In this document: positions 26,942 to 37,785 of the stretch, in pieces
Layout of the letters: every line of letters starts with the position of its first letter
Numbering within the stretch: the stretch's first letter is position 1
Origin: Batillaria attramentaria
Lineage: Eukaryota; Mollusca; Gastropoda; Batillariidae
NCBI GenBank assembly: GCA_018292915.2
Contig: JACVVK020000018.1
Location: 1,528,001-1,592,000, forward strand
Length of the DNA: 64,000 nucleotides
Direction of reading: 5' to 3'
Position numbers and translations under genes: made by a program
The notes under the pieces: generated by a model
What the model saw: the letters and a program-made list of their open reading frames with translations, nothing else
Told to the model about the DNA's origin: nothing
Database searches by the model: none

Positions 26942-28027
26942 CTAGAGAGGCAAAAGCCTCCATGGCTCCCTTGTGACACAGGTCAAGGTCATTCACAAGA
27001 GTATGTTTGTAAAGCTCTTATCACTATCCATTTTCATGCCAAGTAAAGTGTCTCTGGCGCTCTGAGTTCATGGCAATATTACAATTTTCCCCAAAACAGT
27101 TTGTATGGCCTTGACCTTTGGTCAAGGTCATTCAAATGAGATCTCATCAATGTCTATCATTATGCCAAGTTTGATGCCTCTAGTATTTGTAGTTCCTCCG
27201 AAAACAGTAATGTTAAAATTCACAACAGACAGCTTTAATGACCTTGAGGTCATTCAGAAAGGTAGGTCTCATTGCTGTCTATCATCATAACTCGTTTGGT
27301 GCCTCTACTGTTTGTTATTTTGGAGAAAATGCCAAGGTTAAAGTTTCCCAAAAAACGCTTGCATGACCTTGACCTTGACTAAAAGTCACTGAACACAGGT
27401 TTGTCTGTAAAGGTGCTGCTAATGTCAATCATTGCACATATAGTTTGATGCTTCTGATTCTTCTGGATTCTGAGAAAATGCAAATGTAAATTTTCCCAAC
27501 AGACTGTTTTAATGACCTTGACCTTGAGTCAAGGTCATTTAAGGTGGTATGTGTGCATAGGTCTTATCACTGTCTATCAGCAGGCCAGGTTTGGCACATC
27601 TGCTGTTTGTTGTTTCTGAGAAAATGCCAATGTTAAGGTTTCACAAAAATAGCTTGTACGGCCTTGACCTTGACACAAGGCCACCGACTACATGTATATC
27701 TGTAAAGTTCTTATCAATGTCTATCATCATGCATAGTTTAAAACCTCTGGTGTTTGTAGATTACGAGAAAATGCCAATGTAAAATTTTCAAACAGAGAGC
27801 GTTAGTGACCTTGACCTTGAGTCAAGGTCATTCAAAATGATATGTTTTGAAAGGTCTTGTGGTTGTCTATCAGCATGCCAAGTTTGGTGCCTCTGCTGTT
27901 TGTAGATTCTGAGAAAATGACAATGTTAAAGTTTTCTGGACACACACACACACACACACACAGACAGACAGACAGACGACGGAGGGTTAATACATAGACT
28001 CCCATTGTTACACAAGGGAGCCAAAAA
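26942..28027 (-). mobile_element. Helitron-like (Helentron/pearl-type) element, copy 2
   Basis: Same layout as 16691-18140: CTAG at 26942-26945 (followed by host T on the minus strand) and a perfect GAGGC-TTTT-GCCTC hairpin. The inverted ends are TGGCTCCCTTGTG at 26963-26975 and its complement at 28011-28023. About six tandem core units follow the pattern GACCTTGACCTTGA…TCAAGGTCA, then a CA/CAGA microsatellite and GACGACGGAGGGTTAATACA. The inverted ends match each other within this copy but differ from copy 1 at the same position. Confidence 0.75.
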
Positions 28028-28119
28028 CCCACCCTGAACAACTAAAAACCCTGCAAAATCATTTAAACATCTAAACAATCTCACCTCCAAACAAGATGAG
28101 AGGAGCCACCTTTGGTGAC

Positions 28120-31100
28120 CTACTGACAGAGCTGCCAATGAAACCCGTTCAGGTCCATGCTTTCTAGTTTGGAGGATACGGTGCACGTGTACGGACTCCT
28201 CCATCTAAACACTCGTAGATGCTCTCCTCCTGTGACCAAGACTGTCCCGTCGCCGTCATCTGTGAGTGCAACACTCACAATGTCTCGCGAGTCTGTGCGT
28301 AAGATGCGAATCAGGCTTCGTTTCAAGTCCATATACCAGTTGACTGACCACAGATCGAAGAGGAGAACCAAACCTGATGAAGAAGTTGAACAAGGAGGGT
28401 GCAAGTCAGTACTGTACGGACCAGTAATAACCAATTTAAAATACATTTAAATAAATTTGGTAATAACAGACACACACATGAATGGTGGACATCAGTGTGT
28501 TTTCCAGAACACAGCAGGGTAAATGCAGAAAACTCACGATTTAGTTTCCATTTCAGCAGGACATTGCATGCACATCTGACCCACCATTCTTCTACAGCCA
28601 AATCATGAACATGCGCGCGCACGCACGCACGCACACACACACACACACACACACACAGTGCCTCCCTGACAAAAGGTCATGCGCAATCAGGCACACACCT
28701 TGTGCATCTTAAACCTCCATTCAAGCATACCTGTTCTGTCAGCTCAGGAGCAGGCAGGAGTGAATGGAAGATTGGTATGTGCAAGTGTGTGAGTGTGTAT
28801 GTGTTTGTTTTTCTATGTTGGTTTCTTTTAGTTCTTTTAGCTTTTTAGCTTTTTTTTTTTTTTTTTTTTTAGTTCTTTCAGCCCTGTAGGCGTTTAAAGC
28901 TCACTGAGGAATAAGCACTTTAAAAGTATCCATTATTATCATCATTACATTCAAAGCTGCATGTAAATTCATCTCATAGTCATACACATACTCACAGCGA
29001 GGCTAAGGATTGGAGTGTGTGCAAAGAATGACACATTCCACCAATGGGTACTGTCCTTACCTGCTTGACATCCCACAGCCAGAAGTGGTCCTTGGAGGGC
29101 CAGGCACAGTGGATGAACGCTGCTGTTGACCAGCAGGCTGAGATTTTCCGTGGTCACTGTGACTATCTTGTGCTCTTTGGTTAAGATGTGTAGGGCTCCC
29201 GTGTCTGCCAAAGAACCACATACTGTTCATACTTACAGTTACACCCCTAGAATATTTCTGGGCATAACCACCATTATCTGAAGCTGCAAAAAAAACAAAA
29301 CAAAAAAAACGCCCAACCACGAAAAGGTTTCCAAACCAAAGTTACAAGTACTTGCTAGGTACATGTACAATAGTGCTGCTTCCGGCACAACAAAAAAATC
29401 GCTGCATCAGCTAGACTAAATAAATTAGTTCATCAGGCGTAAGGACACAAATTGACTGTGGGGTCATGTGCAGTGTTTATACGAGGTACTCTATTTGGCG
29501 AGTGTGCTAGTTTGTAGTGATTTTTGTTGTCACGTAAGAGCATGATTTTTGTGCATGAGTTTTGTGCTATGTAGGTCAAGGTGCATGCCAGGCAGCCGCA
29601 ACAAGAGGCAAGCTGCCAGTGAAGCTGGGACTTTTTTGCACAGAAGTCGAGCACAGAAAGACACGACATAAAATAAAAATGATAAAAATAATTCTCACCC
29701 AGAAGGACAATGGTGTGCTTGCCAGCAGAAACAATTTGTCTGGCCTCGCCTCTGAACTGGTGCATCAATACTGGCTCAGTCACCTCAAGAATGTTGCCAT
29801 TTTTCACAGTCTGCGGTAGCGACTTCATCTTTGAAGCACCCTTTCCCGCTGTTTCGTGGCTCGCCAATGTTGGGATTTCCCACATGTACAGGACCCCATG
29901 TACATCTGCTGCGAACGCCTGTTCAGCAAGTTACAAATGCTGTTTAAATCGGGGCAAGCCTGAGTATCACTAACAAAAATCAAATCACAATTATAAAACA
30001 AATTACAATTACAAAATATATAACATAAAATGATTTTTTTTTTTAAAAGCTACTTTCAGTTTAAGGTATATCAGTGTCACCACACTGCAAAGGTGAACTT
30101 TCTACAGTAAATACCACAACAGAGTATTATCACGTTTAGACCAGTTCCGAGGACCCCGAAAACGTTATCACCAGCATGCTAAGGCAACAATACGTTAACG
30201 CCACTTTCTAATTTCTATCATCGAACTTAGATTTACCATAATTACAGAATACTACAAAAGGATCTACTGCTAACCCTGCAGTGTGTGAGTGCAACTGCAC
30301 TCAAGTCTGAGTACATGAGCCCTGACAGCTTCATGACGATGTTCACAGCTACCAGGCCTTCCTTTCGCTTCAGTTCGTACACCATCAGACCAGTGACCAT
30401 GGATGAGTATGTTGCCACAGCAAAATAGGATCCAAATACACTGGAATAAACAAGAAGAATAGAAACACCATCAAAAATCAAACAAAACAGCCCCCAAAAT
30501 CTAAAAAAAATGCCTTGAAGATGCTGGTTTCAGCATTTAAAGGCCAGCAATTTGTTTGGAGCTGTTCAGGTGACATTTAGATTTAAAATCATACATCTTA
30601 GACAGATGCTCAGTTATAGTGTCATTATGCTCAAACTGACACATTATCACATAGATACTTTGGTACATGCCAGCTGAGACTGCTCTCCTCACTAGCATGG
30701 TCAAGAAATGCTGGTTTATTGCAATGAAAGCCCCACTACTTGTATTTACCTCCTGCCAAGCCTAGCAACACTAATAACCAGCCAGCAAAAAGACAAACAA
30801 AACAGAACAGCAGCAGCAAACTAAGCAAAAGAAAAGACTGTGATGTCTATAGACTCAGGTCTTCAATTATCCCCTTCTCATGACAACGTTGATGAAGGAG
30901 AGAGAGAAAGAGCAAAGCTGGCATGAATGTGCAGCGTGAATGTGCAGAGTGAATGTGCAGCGTGAATGTGCAGAGTGAATGCCGGAATGAATGTATCAAT
31001 GAGTGTTCAATGTGACAGGAAATTGTATTATGTGATAGTGTGTTTTATTCTTGATTTTAAGTAATTTTACTGGTCAAGACTGTCTGTTTTACTTCTTTTT

Positions 31101-32174
31101 GTAGTCACATTTATTAAAATGTTTATCAGTTGTGTGTGTGTTTACTAGTATGCGGGCCAGAACTGCAATTTCCCAATTTTGGAATCAATAAAGTATTCTG
31201 TATTCAAGAAAACTTAAAACCAAATGTTTTCAGGGGCCAGGCTGTTCTGTGGCTATGCAATATTGCTTGTGCAATGTTTTGATCGGAGTACTATGCAATT
31301 TGTCACAATGAAACTGAAGCCTTGCTTTCCAAACTGTACACGCAACAAAAGATTTCACTTTTAGCTTTCTCAGCGTCTGCTTCAAGGCAAAGTGAAATTA
31401 AAATGTCTTCTTCATGCAGGAACACTTCGTCCTCCATGCAGAAACACTTTCTCCTCCATTGTGATCTGACCCCCGACCAAGTACTGTGGGCATCCCATAA
31501 CCCACCACGCACATTTTTCTTTTTGTGCACAGCACCCTACTTTGATGGATTGTGTCGAGGCGTGACGTCAGCATGGCTTAATATTCTGCACCTTATTCTG
31601 TTTGCTGGTTTGACGGACGGTCGGAGTTGTGCCAGCAGACTTCCCTCCTCACAGCTGATATTGATACAACCGTCATGGCTAGTTGTGATGATCAGCAGCT
31701 CTCGCCCTCCTTTCTTGCAATCTGCAACAGTGAAAGCACATGCTTGAGGCAAATTACTACATGTAGCCAATGATTAGAGCTTAAAATGGTCCATGGTCCA
31801 ACAGGAGGTAAAGTGTGTAGCATTTAGTGATGAAGAAACAAAGCCACAAGCGCACATCTGCTCTTAAGTGCTTCAGAGGAGGAAACAGTTTTTTTGGAGG
31901 AAATTTTTTAGAATCAGAATAAAATCTGTGCAACTTGGTGTGTTTAGGCATGATTTTAAGTGCTTCAGAGAAAGAAACACACTTTTGGGGGGGGGGGGGG
32001 GGCGCGGGGAGGGGGGGGGGGGATTGTTAGCCACAGGTGGAAATACCAAAAGGTTGAAAATTTTAAGCCCTGCTGAATGCTTTCTGTGTAGAAGTTGACT
32101 GAAAGACAGAGCTCTCTGTGTTAAGAAATAACCTGCCATGTGTATACATGTGTGTTTGCATGTGTGTGTCTGCA

Positions 32175-32216
<42 letters not shown>

Positions 32217-33579
32217 CATTCGTGTGTATATGTGCATGTGTATATATATATATATATATATGCATGCGATGTCACGAACACCAGCTGCATAATCCTAACT
32301 GATCAAACATATTCTATGATTTTAGTCAAAAAGAAGCGTGTCACTGGCAGGATCACTGCATGTTCCTCTGGCAGTTCTACCTTCAGCAGCCACTTCGTTC
32401 CAAAGAGTTTGCGAGGCTAACGGATCGCTGAGAGTGAGAGCTGTTTAGATGACGTTTAGCATCATGCCACTTAACAACATGCACGGTTACTTGAAAACAG
32501 AACGTTTTCTTCCCTTTAGCAATTCTACCATTAGCAATTGCAGCCATTTTGCTCAAACCGAATCTGCAGATGGCCTTACCTACACTGACCAAAGCAACGT
32601 CAGTGATGTACTTATGATGACAAGGGAAGGATGTGTGATCTGCATTGTGCTCCTGATGTGCAGAGTCAGTCGTCTCTCTCATACTGAATGTATGCACACA
32701 CCCCATTTTATCCCCTGCTACCAACATGCCACCACCTGAAATCAAAATATCTGTGATAAAGAAAAGTTTGTTCAACCATTGGGTGTTCCATTGGTCTTGT
32801 CTCCTTTGTGCTTGAACCCACTCCAAGTCCAACCCACCACACATCCACACTCATCATAACATGCAACAAACAAGAGAATTTCATGAACTACAATGAAATG
32901 CAATGTTCTATGGACACTTTAATACTTGCACTAAGACCCCCCCCCCCCCACACACCACACACAACAACTAATTCTCACTGATACAAATACACAATTACTT
33001 TAAAACATTGTTTTCTGAGATTACCGCATGACCTTTCCTTTTGACTAGTCCTCACTCGCTTATGGTTTCGCAGTGTTATCCTCAACACTCATACATATCT
33101 ACCACCATGTGGCAAAAAGGGCCTCACCACCAACGATAGGATGAGTATTTAGGCCCTTTCACCATTTGACAGTAGACATATATATATATATATATATACC
33201 TACCATCTACTGCTACAGATGTCACACCTGGCCTAGGTTTGTCCTGACAGTCTATTTTTCTCCTGAACAATGTCCACTTTTTCAGCAGCCTGTAGCGACA
33301 GTACTCAGCATACATGTTCCTCCAGTAGGCCCAATCTTCTTTTCTTGCCTGTGCCTCCCGAAATCCCTCTGTGGTCAGCAAACACATCTGCTGAGAAAAG
33401 CTGACAACACTGTCTAGGTCCCAGTCTTCTGCACAGCACTTCAGCCATATGTTGAACCCTCGACTCAAGATGTTAACCATATCCCGCCACTTACAGCAGA
33501 CTTGGCTTGCTCGTCCAAGGCTGTAGCCATCCAGCTTGCTGAGTATGTAGCACAGAAGTTCTGGAGGTAAGGTGTCCAT
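28120..33579 (-). CDS. F-box protein with WD40-like beta-propeller (unassigned)
   Basis: Eight exons on the minus strand: 33579-33204, 32735-32580, 32416-32381, 31721-31592, 30440-30275, 29918-29699, 29204-29061 and 28373-28120 (1482 nt, 493 aa, TAG stop). Residues 1-45 form an F-box (MDTLPPELLCYILSKLDGYS, then ASQVCCKWRDMVN), the segment that binds SKP1 in SCF ubiquitin ligases. The remainder is a series of short strand-like repeats typical of a beta-propeller: MLVAGDKMGCVHTFSM, LIITTSHDGCINI, FAVATYSSMVTGLMVYEL, FAADVHGVLYMWE, VSAGKHTIVLL, GALHILTKE, PLLAVGCQAGLVLLFDL, VLVTGGEHLRVFRW. By analogy it should recruit a substrate for ubiquitination, but the substrate is unknown. I could not assign it to a named FBXW family. 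The ATG is the first in the F-box exon, whose acceptor is at 33605, so an upstream coding exon is possible. The 36-nt exon is unusually small but keeps frame. Confidence 0.85.
28628..28658. repeat. (CA)n microsatellite
   Basis: CA run preceded by a CG-rich GCGCGCACGCACGCAC stretch, in the last intron of the F-box gene. Confidence 0.9.
28850..28955 (+). mobile_element. SINE-like 3' tail fragment
   Basis: A poly(T) run is followed by AGCCCTGTAGGCGTTTAAAGC, AAGCACTTTAAAAGTA and ATTATTATCATCATTA. This resembles the AAGCGC…ATTATT endings of the SINEs at 15.4 and 18.7 kb. The match is short. Confidence 0.35.
30921..30980. repeat. 13-bp minisatellite with alternating variants
   Basis: Units GTGAATGTGCAGC and GTGAATGTGCAGA alternate, giving a 26-bp higher-order period, in an intron of the F-box gene. 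Confidence 0.85.
31987..32022. repeat. G-rich tract
   Basis: Two long G runs separated by CGCGGGGA in an intron of the F-box gene. On the minus strand of the gene this is C-rich. Confidence 0.85.
32175..32262. repeat. Compound (GT)n / (TA)n microsatellite
   Basis: A GT run at about 32175-32213 is followed by a TATATA run at about 32241-32261, in an F-box gene intron. Confidence 0.9.
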
Positions 33580-33605
33580 TGTGGAGTATTTTTCATTCCA
33601 GAACG

Positions 33606-36600
33606 CTGAAAAACAAATCACTGCAAAAGGTATGTAAGAAACACTGAAATGTACACTAGCACACAAACACATGCAGCTATCCTCAGCACCCTGAACCGGG
33701 CCCTCGGGCTCATTGGTTGAATCGGTCACTTCCTAATTCGGGCAGTGAGCAGATGATATTTGTGCATTTTGGTTCGCAAAGGTATCGGTCTTATACTGCT
33801 TGTTTGACGTGAAACACGTGAGATTTCCAGAGGATGTGAATACGTGCTAAGACTATATTGCGTGTAGCAAGCTTCAAAACTGTTCCAATCTGATTTTTTT
33901 GCAGGCAAGTACATTACTACAAGCATTGCAGACGAAAGCATCATCATGGCTGTTCTCTATAGCTCTCACTCTATCTCTCTCACACTTACACTTATGTTCA
34001 GACATAAAGACCCCCCCCCCCCAACACACACACACAATAACAACAACTAAATACCACTTCTAAGAGTTACTGGAAATTTATGTGTTCTAATTTGTATTTC
34101 CAGAGACATATATGATTGAGAATGTTACAGTACATTCATTACACTGATTTTCTTGTGTAAGATTCAGTAAAATTAAACATCATTTGCAAGACAGGAAAAA
34201 AAATACACTGGAGACCAGTCTGTCTGCCTCATGCTTGTGTGTGTTCAAACGTAAGTAGGAAGTGAATGATTCAACAATGCTTGGTCACACAAACCCTTGT
34301 TTCCCCTAGTTTTGGTGACCAGTGGGAAGCGCATGATAGGGCCTGGAAAACAATTCAATTCTTTCGGGGAAATGCTTCAGACGGATGATCTCGGCATCAT
34401 TTTGGCTGCGTTTGAAGACACCCAAAAAGCTTACACGACTCACGAAATACCTTTCTTTTTCACTGTCACAAAATGTGAACAAGTGTGAAGGTGTCTACAA
34501 CATCCAGACTTCTCCGATCTGAAAACTTGATGAAAATGCATTAAGTACGTTTAAAATATCAGCACATACCTGTCGGTGCAGGTTGCAACTTTGAGAATGT
34601 TGACTGCAACTGTCAACAACGCCTGCAAGCAAAGTGAAACTTCCGCGAACGGAAGTTTCGACAATAGGAGTTCTCTGCCCTTTACCGGGTGCGCGATGGC
34701 TCAAATCGTAGTACATGTAAATACTGCGGATAACACCACACAGTAGTCCGGCGGATTATGTAGGCAAACAAATGAGCACAGTTCATAACCAGGGATGCAT
34801 TCTTTGACCTGCATCTCATTTTTGCCGTGCAGACTGAAGCCCCAGGTATCGCCAGGCTCACTGAACACTTAAACTCGGTCTAGTTTTGCCGAAATTGCAG
34901 ATTTTCAAACGCGCCAAGCATGCTGTGTGACGCGCACGTGCCATCCACACAATGGTCGCCATGTTCACTAATTACCCCTTAACCTTGCTACCGAATTTTA
35001 CGGGAAAAATCATATTCGTTTATTTTTTTCTGATTTATTGAAGCTGTCACCCATTATGTTGACTGGTCCTTAACTTTTTGTGAAGACTGTATGATCCTGT
35101 GGCATTTATGGCTTACGCAGGCGCGGCCCGGCGGCCGGAACGACTTCAACTGATTAACCGGTCGGCATAGACTGAGCCAGGGTTGTAGGATCTTTGGTTG
35201 TAGTCAGTGTGCCAGTCAGTGGTGGCGGCCAACCGGGTAGCAATGGATTTAGTGTCAGGGTCGGTGTTTTTTTTTTTTTTTTTTTGGGGGGGGGGGGTTC
35301 AAGTTAATTTAGTTTCACTGTCCCGGCCAACCGCCAATGAAGGCACTTCAGTCTGGTGTTCATCATCAGTTTTCAGGGTATCCGAGTCGCGTGCCCGCCC
35401 CGGCGGCTACTGATACTGTGACGCTGCAGTGACTGATCTATATGTCCGGAACGGTTTTCAGCACAGTCACTGATTCAAGTCAAGTTATTCCGGCAGAGCG
35501 GTCTACGGCCGGCCGATTATTATAGTTGCAGCAAGATCTTTGGTTGCAGTCAGTCTCAGCCGGTGTAACTGACATGTGAGTAGTCAGTCAGTGGCAGGTG
35601 GCGTCCGTCGGTGTAGTCAGTGGCCGGTCAATCATGGTCACGAGGGTCACTCAGTGAGTCAGTCCGCAGTGGCGACGGCCGGTGCCGGACTAAGTTAATC
35701 GGCAGTCAGTCAGCCGGTTACAGCAGACTCGAGACAGAGATAGTCTTATCTATGTCTCTGGTTACAGTTTGGGCGAGGGTGTGGAGTCAAACATCTGAAG
35801 TTCCAAACTGACGTGCCGTATCTCTACATGGCAGCGCAGCCGGTCACGGTGAGCCGGCATTTACTATGATATGATCAACTTGAAGCTGAACTCCGCGATC
35901 ACTGCGGAGTGGTCACCGTCGCACGGTTTTGACAAAGACCTTTGCCGGTCTAGACTGACTCGGATGGTCGGGGTGGGCAGAGACGGTTTGAGAAAGTGCG
36001 CTGGGGCCAGTTTCAACTGAGTTATTCCTGGCCAGAGCCTCATCATAACAGCTGGCTGAATCTCGGTTCGAGACCCAGTCAAGTTTCTTGAGACTATCAG
36101 TGAAGTTCTTGCCGGCCCGTGGCAGTGTACAGTGTGTAGACGGAAGACAGTAATCTGGCTACTCCTGTCCAGCATGCCGGTTTAGCTCGTCTTCCTCCGA
36201 GTTGTATTTGCTGTGTGGCCCGGGGTCCCGGGGAGCCGGGGTGGTCGAATGGTAGAGCGTTGGACTCAGTGACTTCTAATGCTCGGGTCGTGAGTTCGAT
36301 TCCGGCTGGGGCCAAATATTTGTGCTGGCTTTTTCATCGTTGCCCCGTCTTTGATATCACCCTGTGTGGTGGAAAGGACGTTAAACCCCCAACCCAACCC
36401 CCCCCCCCCCCCCAACCACCCCCCCCCCCCCCCGGGGGTCCCAGCTCAGTGTTCGAGCCTGACCATTTCAGCCCTATACTAGTGAAGCGGTCCAGGACTG
36501 AGAGCTTCTGTCTGACTGTACTTTAGTCCGTCCCGAAACTGAAATCACGTAGTGCTCACTTTTACAGCACGGATTACTGACCTGACTGAGGGACATCACG

Positions 36601-36816
36601 CAGGTCACAGTTACGTCAAGTTTGTGGTGGATTTGTCGGCCGGCTGAACTGTAGACTGTTGTTCGCTTGTGTTCAGTTGTTCGTCAGTTATCGCTATTAA
36701 GACGGGCTCTCTCTCAGCCTGTGTTGCTTTGGCCACTCCAGTCGGTCAGTTGTGTGCGGCGTACCGTGCTTTGACCGTATCCTACCCGTTCAGCTTGTCA
36801 GTGTGCGTCTTACACG
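33606..36816. other. F-box/HSD17B14 divergent intergenic region
   Basis: Both promoters should lie here. It includes a GC-richer block (about 35100-36230) unusually dense in GTCAGT/CAGTCAG words, a T-run fused to a G-run at about 35266-35298, and a tRNA-derived SINE at 36231-36432. I found no gene. Short frames on the minus strand near 34.5-34.7 and 34.9 kb could be a 5' exon of the F-box gene but have no supporting similarity. Confidence 0.5.
36231..36432 (+). mobile_element. tRNA-derived SINE, full head
   Basis: An A-box-like GTGGTCGAATGGTAGAGCG near 36240 and a B-box-like GAGTTCGATTCC near 36291-36302 are followed by CGGCTGGGGCCAAATATTTG, GTTGCCCCGTCTTTGATATC, GGAAAGGACGTTAAAC and a C-rich tail. 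The sequence around each side contains a near-identical CGGGGTCCC, a possible target duplication. It lies about 390 bp upstream of the HSD17B14 start codon, so it may sit within that promoter. Confidence 0.85.
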
Positions 36817-37743
36817 ATGTCTGAATCCGGCACTCGTACCAGTAGCAGCAGCAGTGGGCTACGATACAAAGACAAGGTGACCATCGTTACCGGCGGGCAT
36901 CGTGGCATCGGAAAGGGTATCGTAGACGTCTTCGGTATGGCTGAAAATGACCTCATTCTCTTCTTCGTTTGTTAACGTTCAGTCGCGCGGGTATTTCACA
37001 GCAAAACAAGCATCATCATGAAGGACCGTAAAATCCGACAATCACTGAGTGAAGCAGACTTCATCTGTTTTGGTTTTTGAAACTGCCGAAGAGAGCAGGC
37101 TATATTTCAACCTGGTGGAAGGTGGGATGGGGGGGGGGGGGCGGGAGGGGTATGGGCAGGGTTTTATTGACTGGACACCATTAAAAGAACTACACCATCG
37201 TACATCATTTAAAAACCTTTTTTTTTTTTTCCTTTTCTTTGTTTCCCCTCTTCGTACCCCGGTGACAGTGCAGAATGGAGCCAATGTGGTCTTCTGCTCA
37301 AACGACGGTGAGTGGAACAGTCATTTAAGAACGAATCATCCACAAGGACATCGACATGACCAACTGACCAAACCCGCGGCGGCTGAATTATAATACAAGA
37401 ATATATAATCTGATTCAAATAGCCGCTGCCCGAGATTGGGGGAGAGAGAGAGGGGATGATGATGAGGAGGAGGAAACTTTATTTCTCAACGGCGACAATT
37501 TTGACAGGAAAAAGTTCGTCATTTTACAAATTTGCCGTTGCTATTACTACAAAGAGAAGAATACAAAGCAAAAAATGTAACGTTGTGCAGACACATGTGT
37601 AAGCCGGCTGGGGCCAAATGTTTGTGCTGGCCTTTTTCTCCGAGTCGTTGCCCCGTCCTTGATATCCCTACCGGTGGAAAAGGACGTGAAACCCTAACCA
37701 CCACCACAACCCCTTTTTCGTCAACGCAGCACTGACTTGCGTA

Positions 37744-37785
<42 letters not shown>

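Larger units (their letters stand above)
23903..28119. other. TBCK/F-box convergent intergenic region
   Basis: Contains the TBCK 3' UTR, the palindromic MITE, a 109-bp exact tandem duplication, CT/CA microsatellites at 25893-25955, and the second Helitron-like element ending about 95 bp from the F-box gene stop. No additional gene is supported. Confidence 0.65.

Noticed and set aside
33606..33728. N-terminal extension of the F-box protein to an ATG at about 33729
   Set aside because: The frame crosses a good acceptor (TTTTTCAG at 33606-33613) and the added residues look like intron translation; the ATG at 33579 was preferred, though an unseen upstream exon cannot be excluded.
34900..34980. 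Minus-strand ATGGCGACC start as a separate gene
   Set aside because: Only about 30 codons follow, no donor giving a recognisable protein was found, and nothing links it to a family.
36231..36313. tRNA gene upstream of HSD17B14
   Set aside because: This is the head of a SINE whose tail recurs at 16.1 and 37.6 kb without the head; no cloverleaf with a proper acceptor stem was evident.
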